Source of the DNA: Deinococcus yavapaiensis KR-236
GTDB taxonomy: Bacteria; Deinococcota; Deinococci; Deinococcales; Deinococcaceae
Direction: 5' to 3'
Assembly: GCF_003217515.1 (NCBI RefSeq)
Contig: NZ_QJSX01000013.1
Span: 99,234 to 163,233, forward strand
DNA length: 64,000 nt
Under the pieces are notes generated by a model, which worked only from the letters and a program-made list of their open reading frames with translations, searched no databases and had not been told where the DNA came from. Below, piece by piece: positions 18,333-25,473 of the stretch; the first letter of the stretch is position 1; every line of letters begins with the position of its first letter. Made by a program: the position numbers and the translations under genes.

Positions 18333-18695
18333 TCAAGCGGCGTGAACGGCGGTCAGGCGTTTGAGGGCGGCGTGGCGGACGCCGTCGTCCGCGTGACGCG
18401 CGAGGCGTTCGAGGACGCCGATCGGCACGTGGGGTTCACGCACGACGAGCGGGGCGGTGTGGTCGTGCATGAGCCACGCGACGGCCCACGCGGGCGTGCT
18501 GGGGTGTGCGGCGGCAAGCAGCGACAGCGTGAAGTCGTCTTCGTTGGCGAGCTCGGCGAGGACAAGCGGCGGCGTGTTGGGATGCCGCGCGACCGCTTCG
18601 AGGACGTCGAAGCGCGTGGACTGCGCGAGTTGTTCGAGAATGCGCGAAGGCGTGGCTGGGTGGGTGGCTTGCCGCACGTCGAAGTCGGTCGTCAT
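18333..18695 (-). CDS. Small HEAT/LRV-repeat protein (120 aa)
   Basis: ATG at 18695 gives MTTDFDVRQATHPATPSRIL; the longer frame crosses the hairpin at 18727-18761 and is rejected. The protein is built of about five degenerate units of 20-25 residues (for example LEAVARHPNTPPLVLAELAN and LLAAAHPSTPAWAVAWLMH), the pattern of leucine-rich-repeat-variant or HEAT-like solenoids. No catalytic motif is visible. It is the first gene of the minus-strand operon, 36 nt before the helicase start, and shares its repeat type with the last gene (7335-8528). It probably acts as a protein-binding scaffold; the role is unknown. Confidence 0.65.
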   Translation of the reverse strand: MTTDFDVRQATHPATPSRILEQLAQSTRFDVLEAVARHPNTPPLVLAELANEDDFTLSLLAAAHPSTPAWAVAWLMHDHTAPLVVREPHVPIGVLERLARHADDGVRHAALKRLTAVHAA

Positions 18696-18726
18696 GCGTT
18701 CACGGTACGCGCGGCGCGCGTCACCG

Positions 18727-18761
18727 AATGACGTCGCGCGCGTGCTGCGCGCGACGTCATT
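18727..18761. promoter_or_regulatory. Perfect 15-bp inverted repeat in a divergent promoter region
   Basis: The arms aatgacgtcgcgcgc and gcgcgcgacgtcatt are separated by five bases. The element lies between the minus operon start (18695) and the plus gene start (18831), 31 bp upstream of the former. This location suits an operator for a dimeric regulator such as the WYL protein; which regulator binds is unknown. Confidence 0.5.
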
Positions 18762-18830
18762 ACTTGTCGTGCCGGGGGGGCATGCTGACGGCGTCTGCGC
18801 GAACGTTCGCGCGGTTTGAAAGGAGATCCG

Positions 18831-19097
18831 ATGATGACTTTCCAAGTGACGCATCACGCCATCACCCGCTACGTGGAGCGCTTCGCGGGCAACCTCAGCT
18901 TCCACGCCGCGCGAACGCGCCTCGAACGCCTCGCGCGCCGCGCTCGATTTCGGCACACCTTGCCGGGTGGAGCGCGCCTCTACACCCTCGGTGAGGTGCG
19001 GTTCGTCGTGGCTGAGGGCGTGGTGCTCACCGTGTACCGCTTGCAGTACGCTCCGTTGGAAGGCACGCTCGATCTTTGGTTGGAGGAGGTCGCATGA
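18831..19097 (+). CDS. Small hypothetical protein (88 aa)
   Basis: ATG at 18831 with an excellent aaaggag site. The sequence begins MMTFQVTHHAITRYVERFAG and continues with a basic helix (ARTRLERLARRARFRHTL) and a beta-rich end (EVRFVVAEGVVLTVYRLQYA). The compact helix-plus-sheet plan recalls small RelE-like or DUF4258-like toxins, but I cannot confirm a match. Its stop overlaps the next ATG (ATGA), so it is coupled to the YbjN-like gene. It is divergent from the helicase operon and shares its upstream palindrome. Confidence 0.65.
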   Translation: MMTFQVTHHAITRYVERFAGNLSFHAARTRLERLARRARFRHTLPGGARLYTLGEVRFVVAEGVVLTVYRLQYAPLEGTLDLWLEEVA

Positions 19098-19519
19098 CGC
19101 AATTGGAAGCTGTTCAAAGGTTCGCTTCGCACGCCGAACGCATCGCCGCGTTTCTGCGTGACGAAGGATTCCGCCCGACTGTCGACGAGGACGGCGACGT
19201 GTACTTCAAGTTCGAAGGCCGCGTGTACTACGTCGTCGTGAACGAGGAGGACCCGTCGTTCTTCCGGGTGCTCGCGCCGTTCTTCTGGTCGCTTGATGAC
19301 GCGGACGAACGACGGCGCGCGCTCACCGTGACGAACGAAGTGCAATGCCGCTTCAAAGTCGGACGGTTCTTCGTGTCCGACGACGGCGTCTCCGCGGTCG
19401 TCGACGCCTACTTGCCCGACGAGACGTCCTTCCGTGCGGTGCTGCTGCGTTCGTTGAGCGCGCTGCCGGAGATGACGCGGGAATTTCGAGATCGCATGCA
19501 CGCGCACAGCCTCAGCTGA
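19094..19519 (+). CDS. YbjN-like protein, paralogue of the BREX gene tail (141 aa)
   Basis: Residues 20-141 align closely with the last 130 residues of the 1111-2661 protein. Shared segments include DEGFRP, DGDV-FKFEG, FF--L-PFF and SLSAL. DEDGDVYFKFEGRVYYVVV is the YbjN-type signature; this fold is shared with type III secretion chaperones and usually mediates protein-protein binding. The start is fixed by the ATGA overlap with the 18831 gene. Two copies of one domain on opposite sides of the AddAB/helicase block suggest that BREX and this block function together or were assembled together. Exact function unknown. Confidence 0.75.
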   Translation: MTQLEAVQRFASHAERIAAFLRDEGFRPTVDEDGDVYFKFEGRVYYVVVNEEDPSFFRVLAPFFWSLDDADERRRALTVTNEVQCRFKVGRFFVSDDGVSAVVDAYLPDETSFRAVLLRSLSALPEMTREFRDRMHAHSLS

Positions 19520-19545
19520 CGGCAGTTGCGCTTCTATGAACGACC

Positions 19546-19570
19546 GTCCGCGTCCCTGAGGGGCGCGGAC
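19546..19570 (+). terminator. Hairpin after the YbjN-like gene
   Basis: An 11-bp stem (gtccgcgtccc / ggggcgcggac, one G-T wobble) with a 3-nt loop is followed by gtcttt. It lies 27 nt downstream of the 19519 stop and is a plausible plus-strand terminator. Confidence 0.55.
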
Positions 19571-19751
19571 GTCTTTGCTGAGGTCGTGGCTTCGCTCGCG
19601 CGTGCGCTTGACGCGTTGCGAGCAAGCTGCCCCCGTGGAATCGTTCGTGTAAGCGACGTCAAGCCGCACGGGCGGTCGATGCGCGAAGCGTCGATGATGG
19701 TGACGACGTCACCCGCCAATCCTTGGGGAACGCTTTGTGGGAACCGACTTT

Positions 19752-20330
19752 TCAATGCGAGGCGTCATTCTCAGACCGCATCCAGAAGGGCTTTTCCGCG
19801 TCCTCGTTGGCGCGTAATTCCCTGTTCGCTTTGAGCAGCTGCACCGCATCGACCGAGGTGTCACCTGGGAACACCTCGGCAGGTGAGGAGGCACCGTTGC
19901 GGGCGCCATGAGCGTGAAGCGGTCGAAGGTCCCCCTCAAGTTCACGTGGTGCGTGTCCTGCTTTCGCAAGATTGGCTTTAAGGCGCGCTTCTTCTTTGCG
20001 GCGAGCCCGCGCGACTTGTTCGCGCGCCACGTCCAGACGCACCTGTTCCTTTTGTGCGGCACGCGCTTGTTTCAAGGCCTGCCTCGATGGGAACGGCTTG
20101 AACCCGAGGGCCGCTTCGATCGGGCTGCGTTCAACATCGACGTTGCCGGCCAGCACGTCGCGACGAAGGGCGTGAACGACGTGCGCCTCGCGTTGGTTGC
20201 GCTGTATCAACTCGTCGTACGTCGTGAAAAATGACGTTCCGAGCACGACGACCTTGACGAGGACGTCGTTCACAGGCCGCAATTCTGTGGTTTTCCCGTA
20301 CGGGGTGTTCAATGCTCGTTTCAGCTGCAT
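19752..20330 (-). CDS. Hypothetical protein with central basic helix (192 aa)
   Basis: Not recognised. ATG at 20330 with aggag in front. Residues 1-75 are mixed helix/strand (DVLVKVVVLGTSFFTTYDEL). Residues about 85-125 form a long Lys/Arg/Ala helix likely to be a coiled coil or nucleic-acid-binding helix (ARAAQKEQVRLDVAREQVAR). The C-terminus is low-complexity. It follows the 20353-20961 gene by 22 nt on the same strand, so the two form an operon. Confidence 0.6.
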   Translation of the reverse strand: MQLKRALNTPYGKTTELRPVNDVLVKVVVLGTSFFTTYDELIQRNQREAHVVHALRRDVLAGNVDVERSPIEAALGFKPFPSRQALKQARAAQKEQVRLDVAREQVARARRKEEARLKANLAKAGHAPRELEGDLRPLHAHGARNGASSPAEVFPGDTSVDAVQLLKANRELRANEDAEKPFWMRSENDASH

Positions 20331-20352
20331 GGGACTCCTAACTTGACTGCGT

Positions 20353-20961
20353 TCACTTGCGAATTTCCCAGACGCTGACGTGCGTGCGTTCCTTCTTGAC
20401 TTTCTTCTCAGGCTCGTCGATCGAGCGGGCAACGGGCGAGGCAGGCCGTGGCGAGGCAGCGGGCTGATTTTCCGGTGGGCGCGGTAAACGCGCCGCAATC
20501 TGTTCAGGTGTAGGAGGGGCGTTTTCTCGTGTTTGATGTTGTTGGACGGCGCGGGTGATGTCCGCCAGCTTCGTGGTCGGTGCGAGACGCCACACGTCTC
20601 GCATGAACGCCAGCGTTTCTGCCTTGTCGGTGCCGAGAGCGTCAGCGAGTCGTTGCTGGGCGGGGCTCAGGCGCTGCGACGCCGAACGGTCTTTGCTGGG
20701 CGCGCTCGGGTGGTCGCGTTCCGTTGCTTCTTGTTGCACGACGAGCACGAACAAATCGCGCGAAGGCCCGGGGGATGGTTCGACGAGCCTAGGAGTTCCG
20801 TCGTGGTCACCTTTGATGGCCGTCAGGGCGGCAGCGACGTCTTCGCTTGACGTCAGCATCCGGCTGTACGCCGCACGCCATTGTCCTTGCCGTAAACGCC
20901 GAGCGAGGTCTTCGAGTTCGTTCGCCAAGCGAAAGGTCGCGCTGTCCACGGAGTTGCTCAT
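20353..20961 (-). CDS. Hypothetical protein (202 aa)
   Basis: Not recognised. The N-terminal half is helical (residues 1-50, NELEDLARRLRQGQWRAAYS). The middle includes DLFVLVVQQEATERDH and a helical segment around LADALGTDKAETLAFMRDVW. The last 60 residues are Pro/Lys-rich and probably disordered, ending KKERTHVSVWEIRK. It is the first gene of a two-gene minus-strand unit with 19752-20330. No catalytic or membrane motif is visible. Codon use matches the neighbours. Confidence 0.6.
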   Translation of the reverse strand: MSNSVDSATFRLANELEDLARRLRQGQWRAAYSRMLTSSEDVAAALTAIKGDHDGTPRLVEPSPGPSRDLFVLVVQQEATERDHPSAPSKDRSASQRLSPAQQRLADALGTDKAETLAFMRDVWRLAPTTKLADITRAVQQHQTRENAPPTPEQIAARLPRPPENQPAASPRPASPVARSIDEPEKKVKKERTHVSVWEIRK

Positions 20962-21454
20962 TGAGTACTTCTCGTTTCGAGTTCACGCCTGGGTGGAACG
21001 TCGTTGTCTTGGCGAGGTGACAGAAACGAAGCGCTGCTTGAATCGTGGGATGACCGTTGATGATGCAGCATGCACGTCAGTGTACCTGCACGTCGTGCGT
21101 GCCCGTGCAGTAAATGACGCTGCGCTGCTGGCACGCGCGATGACCGCGCACTTGTCAGCGGAACACCACGTCGCGGTTCGCTCGTTGATCGAAACTGGAG
21201 TTTGACGCCGAGGAAGCGACGGGCGTGCGCGCAAATGTGTGACGGCCGCGTTGTTCGAGTGCTATGACAGCTGTATGGAACGAAACGGACGGAAGGGACT
21301 GCTGGACTGGGAACGCCAGCCGACTTGATGCGGCTTGAACGTCAGCAAACCGAGGTGCGTGCGCAAGTTCAGTGTCGCGCGCACCGGAGCCTTCGGTCAT
21401 GGTGAACGCGTACTTTGAACGTAGCGGCCTTGAGAGCCTGACGAGAGGTGTGGC
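20962..21454. other. Intergenic region without a supported gene
   Basis: About 490 bp between a divergent pair. Open frames here are short, lack ribosome sites and resemble no protein. It presumably holds promoters for the 20353-20961 and 21455-22315 genes, but I could not place convincing -35/-10 boxes. Confidence 0.5.
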
Positions 21455-22315
21455 GTGACGATCGCCGAGGAAGGCCGCGCGAGTTTCGAGGACGTGGCTC
21501 GCCGCGTGCACACCTGGGTTGAGCGGCATCGCAACACGGTCGATTTGCAGTTCGCCGACCGCTTGCCCCTGCCGCCCGAGACGCACGAAGGCGCCGGGTA
21601 CCTGCTGATGGTCGCGGCGATCAATCAGCAAGTGCGGGCGGAAGTGGTGCGCGACGTGATGCGTGACGTGCACGCCACCCTCGGCGAGGACGTCTTCAAC
21701 TTGCACGCTCTTCCGGCCGACGCGTTGACGTTGGTGTGGCAGTGGTGGCAAGCGGACGCGCAGGCGCGGCGATGGCCGCTGCTGGAAGGCAACCGGGCGG
21801 ACCGCGTGCTGCGCGATGTGGCACGCTTCCTGGAAGTCACGCGTCGACAAGGAGGCCTGAACGCGTGGGCGGCCAGGCACGGTCACGTGCAGTCGTGCGC
21901 GAACGACATCGCTCGGCACGTGCCCGCCTTTGGCGGTGCGGCGAGCGCGCGCAAGAAATTGTGGATGTACCTTCGGTGGATGGTCCGACCGACGCCGGAC
22001 CTGGGCGTGTGGAGGCACGTTCACCCGCGTGACTTGCGGATTCCGTTGGACGTGAACACCATGGTGGTGTTTCGGCGCCTCGCCACGGCGCATTGCGTCC
22101 GCGAGCGCTTGCGTGCTGAAGGCTTGCGCTTCAGCGGCCAGGAGCGACCCAACGCTCAAGACGTCGAGACGGCGACCGCCATGGCACGTTGGTGGTACCC
22201 GGATGACCCGGCGTGCGTGGATTACCCGTTCTTCTTGCGCGGGCGAGAACTGTTCGCGGCCGAACGCGCTGTCCAAGAGCCGCGGCATCCAGCGCGTCGC
22301 AGGACCGAAGGGTGA
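21455..22315 (+). CDS. DUF2400/TIGR02757-like protein (286 aa)
   Basis: GTG at 21455 follows gagagg. The diagnostic stretch is at residues about 165-205: SARKKLWMYLRWMVRPTPDL, then GVWRHVHPRDLRIPLDVNTM. It closely follows the DUF2400 pattern of K-(R/K)-L-x-x-(F/Y)-LRWMVR followed by LGVW-x(6)-L-x-IPLDVH. The family has a helix-hairpin-helix DNA-glycosylase-like fold but no established enzymatic role. The C-terminal part (DVETATAMARWWYPDDPACV) also fits the family ending. It stands alone between two unknown genes and the toxin-antitoxin module. It could be a DNA-repair or island-accessory protein. Confidence 0.68.
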   Translation: MTIAEEGRASFEDVARRVHTWVERHRNTVDLQFADRLPLPPETHEGAGYLLMVAAINQQVRAEVVRDVMRDVHATLGEDVFNLHALPADALTLVWQWWQADAQARRWPLLEGNRADRVLRDVARFLEVTRRQGGLNAWAARHGHVQSCANDIARHVPAFGGAASARKKLWMYLRWMVRPTPDLGVWRHVHPRDLRIPLDVNTMVVFRRLATAHCVRERLRAEGLRFSGQERPNAQDVETATAMARWWYPDDPACVDYPFFLRGRELFAAERAVQEPRHPARRRTEG

Positions 22316-22911
22316 ACGTCTTCAGTCGCGGCGAGGTCCGAACCCTGGTTGCGCGCTCGTGAATCAGGTGCGGTCAGGTCATGTGGACCAAGAGGGTTGA
22401 TACGCTCGCACGACCCGTGAAAACGCGGGCACTCCGCCTAACGTTCAGCAATGCCGCGCAAGAACTTATTCGCAACGGCGTGCGAACACCACGCCTGCAA
22501 CGCGGAGCACATGGTAACCCTGACGTCGTTCTCGATCTTGAGGCCGACGATCTCATCGCTACGATCAGCATCTGCACGGCCCTCCAAGCCGACCGTTCCT
22601 TCCTTGAGCGAGTCGATTTTCAAGGAGGCGAGTTCGATGCGTTGTTCGCCCCGACCACCCGCTTGTTTCCTCCGTCACGTCCGGGTAGGTAGCCACAGCA
22701 GGGTCGCCGCGAGCCTTTGCATTTCAAGGACGTTCGCCGCCCTCTTGGCCTACATGACCTAACGTAAAGGGCACGTGCACCTCGCGTTGGATGGGCGATC
22801 GTAGCGGGCCGAAGCCGAAGTTCGTCGTCAGACGCTAGGTACTCTCGAGTCAATCAAACCTGACGGCTTTTCGCTTGGTGCTCGACGGTGTCAACTGTTT
22901 TGAAGTCATAG
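22316..22911. other. Intergenic region without a supported gene
   Basis: About 600 bp. Overlapping open frames of about 100 codons exist on both strands (for example 22381-22692), but none has a ribosome site or a recognisable product. They may be gene debris. Confidence 0.45.
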
Positions 22912-22975
22912 CTTTGCGAATGCAAAGATGACGCATTTTGCAAGATATCGGCCTTGCAAAATGCAGTACACTGCA
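22912..22975 (+). promoter_or_regulatory. Operator/promoter region of the Xre-RES module with nested inverted repeats
   Basis: Three nested palindromes precede the antitoxin: ctttgc / gcaaag (22912-22927), gcattttgcaa / ttgcaaaatgc (22933-22943 and 22954-22964, perfect 11 bp) and tgcag / ctgca (22962-22975). The shared TTGCAAA core suggests cooperative autoregulation by the Xre/ParS antitoxin, as known for this toxin-antitoxin class. Confidence 0.6.
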
Positions 22976-22987
22976 GCAAGGAGAATC

Positions 22988-23572
22988 ATGCCCCCGACCA
23001 CACGCTCGAAAGGCACGTCCGCTGGCGCCCAGCGACCACGAGCCGAAAGCAAGGAAGCGCAGCCGTCCACGAAAACCACGCCCAAGAAGTTGCCAGCCGG
23101 CAGGCGTGGCTACGTCGCGGTCGTCGAGCTCGGGAATCGCTCCAGCATCCGCTTGGACCGACGTCGCGACGTTTTCAAGTACGTCACGAATCTCGATGAG
23201 CACGATGTCATCGGCGACTTGACGCTCGGCCGCCCCGTCAAAACGCCCGCCACCACCTCGACGATCGCCGCGGGTATCGCCGACCTGCTGGGAACGACGA
23301 AAAAAGAAGCCGCGACGCTGCTCGGCATCAGCGAAAGCACGATGAGCCGCCAAACGCCCGTGCGCACCGACGCGCTCGATCGTGCGCTCACCATGAGCGC
23401 CGTGTACGCGGACGTCGCGGCTGTCCTGGGCGCGGACGGCGCGACCGCGTGGTTCAGCACGCCCAACCCCGCGTTCGACGGAGAACGCCCCGTCACCCTC
23501 ATGAGCACCCGCACCGGCCAACGCAAAGTCGAAGGTGTCGTTGCCGCCTTGCTCGACGGAGCGTACCTTTGA
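22988..23572 (+). CDS. Xre/MbcA/ParS-type antitoxin of a RES toxin (194 aa)
   Basis: ATG at 22988 after aaggag. The first about 40 residues are Lys/Pro/Ser-rich and disordered. Residues about 100-130 form a helix-turn-helix (GTTKKEAATLLGISESTMSR). The C-terminal 60 residues have the MbcA/ParS antitoxin-toxin-binding domain, with AWFSTPNPAFDGERPVTLM followed by a short helix ending in LLDGAYL. This tail blocks the RES active site in known complexes. The next gene starts inside its stop codon. The palindromes just upstream are its likely operator. Confidence 0.87.
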   Translation: MPPTTRSKGTSAGAQRPRAESKEAQPSTKTTPKKLPAGRRGYVAVVELGNRSSIRLDRRRDVFKYVTNLDEHDVIGDLTLGRPVKTPATTSTIAAGIADLLGTTKKEAATLLGISESTMSRQTPVRTDALDRALTMSAVYADVAAVLGADGATAWFSTPNPAFDGERPVTLMSTRTGQRKVEGVVAALLDGAYL

Positions 23573-24042
23573 TCGTGTACCGACTCGCGCACGAACGCGC
23601 CCTGGAACGCAACCCTCACCCGTTCGTGCCGAGCGGCGCTCCCGCCCGCTGGAACAGCGACGGCGTGCGCGTCGCGTACACGAGCGAACACCCGGCGCTC
23701 GCAGCCCTCGAACTGCTCGGGTACTGGCGTCAGTACCCGCAACTCAGCGGGTACCGCCTCTTCAGCGCGAACATCGACGACGACGACATCGAGACCGCCG
23801 ACGAGACCGTCGACCCGACCGACACGACGGTCACACGAGCGTACGGGGACGCGTGGGCCGCGTCGAAACGCTCCTTCGCGCTGCGCGTCCCGAGCGTCGT
23901 GATGCCCGTGTCGTTCAATGTCCTCGTCAACGCCATACACCCGAAGCTGGCCAGTTTCACGTACCAGGACCACGGGTCGTTCTCGTTCGATTCGCGTGTT
24001 GACGAGTTGCTGCAACGCGCGAAAACGAAGCAAGCGCCATGA
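23569..24042 (+). CDS. RES-domain toxin (157 aa)
   Basis: RES toxins degrade cellular NAD+ and stop growth. Signature residues are visible: YRLAHERAL at the start, PARWNSDGVRVAYTSEHPAL (Arg and Tyr of the active site) and ALELLGYWRQ (Glu) in the first 60 residues. A conserved Ser-containing strand region follows (VVMPVSFNVLVNAIHP). The TTG at 23569 overlaps the antitoxin stop (TTGA) and has ggag 7 nt upstream; a GTG at 23575 is an alternative. Length is normal for the family. It probably acts as an addiction or abortive-infection module on this replicon. Confidence 0.88.
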   Translation: MIVYRLAHERALERNPHPFVPSGAPARWNSDGVRVAYTSEHPALAALELLGYWRQYPQLSGYRLFSANIDDDDIETADETVDPTDTTVTRAYGDAWAASKRSFALRVPSVVMPVSFNVLVNAIHPKLASFTYQDHGSFSFDSRVDELLQRAKTKQAP

Positions 24043-24148
24043 ACACTTCGTCCCCGACCACGTCCACTGCGCACTTCCCGGCATCGTCGTTGAGAGACGC
24101 GTCGATTCGGCCCACCCCTCGGTCGTCGGCCGACACGTCAGGAGAGGC

Positions 24149-24904
24149 GTGAGCGAGCAGCGGTACTACGCGCTGATGGTCGAACTCGAAAGTTACGGCA
24201 TCGGCGTGCAGTACACCACCTGGACGCGAATTGAGCCGGAACTGCACCCTGGGAGGGGACGCAACCACTCCGATAGGTTGTGCCAAGGATTCGACAGCCG
24301 AGCCTGTGCCGAGAACCACCTGAAGGAACACGTAGCTGACATTCAATGGAAGACGAGCACGAAACGCAAACAGCGTTGGACGTTGCAAGGTGGACGCTGC
24401 TGGTACTGCGGCGAATTGATGGAGTTCGACACGGTCGGCGAGCCGCGCAGCGCGGAAGAAGAGCATCAAACGCCGCAATCGTGGGCTCGGCGCGGTCGAC
24501 GCGCGCTCGGTGGCGTGAGGGTGAACGACGGTGTCAACGTCGTGCTGGCGTGCCGCGCGTGCAATCAAGACAAAGGCGCCTCGGATGTGCGCGAGTACCG
24601 TGCCGTTCTCGCAGACCGGCGTGGCGGCGCGTACGTGCTGTTTCACGGTGAATGGCAGCGCATGGCGACCGTACGGCTCGCGAGGCGCAGCGACGCGTGG
24701 AAGCAGCGCGCGGGTGACGCCGCGCCGTCCGTGACGCGCGCGTCCTTGGAGCGTTCGCTGGCGTGGATCGAACAAGAAGGCCGAGTCGAGTTGCACTTTG
24801 ATCGAGCCTTGGCGTTGGAAGTGCCGCCGGCCGTTCCTGATGAGTGGCTGGACACGTTGTTGGCGCGCGAGCAGAGGCCGCCTCGACCAGCTCCTTCGCA
24901 GTAA
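24149..24904 (+). CDS. HNH endonuclease (251 aa)
   Basis: The GTG at 24149 with aggagagg upstream gives MSEQRYYALMVELESYGIGV; the longer frame is antisense noise. The HNH core lies at about residues 90-150: GRCWYCGELMEF, EEEHQTPQSWARRG, NDGVNVVLACRACNQDKG. It combines the two CxxC zinc pairs with the HxxP and N residues expected for an HNH nuclease. The N-terminal 80 residues (including a Cys pair) may sense a substrate. The final codons run into an IS5-type transposase remnant (from about 24889), so the native C-terminus was probably replaced. It lies between the toxin-antitoxin pair and the large helicase operon, consistent with a defence island. Confidence 0.78.
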   Translation: MSEQRYYALMVELESYGIGVQYTTWTRIEPELHPGRGRNHSDRLCQGFDSRACAENHLKEHVADIQWKTSTKRKQRWTLQGGRCWYCGELMEFDTVGEPRSAEEEHQTPQSWARRGRRALGGVRVNDGVNVVLACRACNQDKGASDVREYRAVLADRRGGAYVLFHGEWQRMATVRLARRSDAWKQRAGDAAPSVTRASLERSLAWIEQEGRVELHFDRALALEVPPAVPDEWLDTLLAREQRPPRPAPSQ

Positions 24905-25145
24905 AGGCCGTGGCATCAAGTGCGTGTGTCCAGAGCGGCAGGACGCACGTCAGGCTCGACTGAAGCGAGGCTCGAAGGGTGGGCGACCACCGGCGTTCGA
25001 TCGAGTGGCGTATCAGGGGCGGCAGGTGGTGGAGCGGTGCATCAACCGTCTGAAGGACTTCCGGGCGATTGCCACGCGGTACGACAAGTGTGGACGACAC
25101 TTCTTGAGTGTCGTCCACGTTGCCTGCATCCTCTTGTGGCTTTGA
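24889..25145 (+). pseudogene. C-terminal remnant of an IS5-family transposase
   Basis: In the frame ending at 25145 the translation reads LLRSKGRGIKCVCPERQDAR, then GSKGGRPPAFDRVAYQGRQV, then VERCINRLKDFRAIATRYDK and finally ACILLWL. This is the C-terminal third of an IS5/IS427-type DDE transposase, including the catalytic Glu of the VER motif. The N-terminal two thirds and the start are missing. It overlaps the last codons of the HNH gene in another frame. Confidence 0.8.
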
Positions 25146-25473
25146 TCATTCAGACAGATCGTAGCGGAAAGGTTGAGTGGCGGGCGCGTCTTGCAAGCCT
25201 TCATCGTGGCGGAGGTCGGTGAATGCCATCGGAAACTGCTTCGCCGCGCATTCATACACGCATTGCAACAGCGACGTTACGTTCAACAGCGCTCGCCCCC
25301 AAGCAGTCAGGTTGAGTACACGCGTTCTTCGGTGCTCGCTTCTCCACACGCTTCACAATTGGCCGAACGTTTTTGTTTGCGCCGAGCGCAACCATGGTCG
25401 CGTCGTGTCATTTGCGTTTCAAAGCGACCCGCGACGCACTACAGTAAGCGCACGCACTCGAGGAGTCTTTGGC
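25146..25473. promoter_or_regulatory. Upstream region of the five-gene helicase operon
   Basis: About 330 bp between the IS remnant and the first helicase gene. A weak promoter can be proposed: TTTCAA at 25417-25422, a 17-bp spacer, TACAGT at 25440-25445, then gaggag before the ATG at 25474. Apart from a minus-strand open frame discussed among the rejected items, I see no gene. Confidence 0.3.

Noticed and set aside
22381..22692. 103-codon plus-strand open frame
   Set aside because: No ribosome site, no family resemblance, and overlapping frames of similar length on both strands.
25146..25349. Minus-strand frame with HxlR-like text (RVLNLTAWGRALLNVTSLL)
   Set aside because: Only a C-terminal-like fragment with no start, ribosome site or helix-turn-helix in front; at most a remnant.
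25177..25473. N-terminal extension of the UvrD-type helicase
   Set aside because: The open frame extends upstream, but the ATG at 25474 has a good ribosome site and places the Q-motif at the normal N-terminal position.
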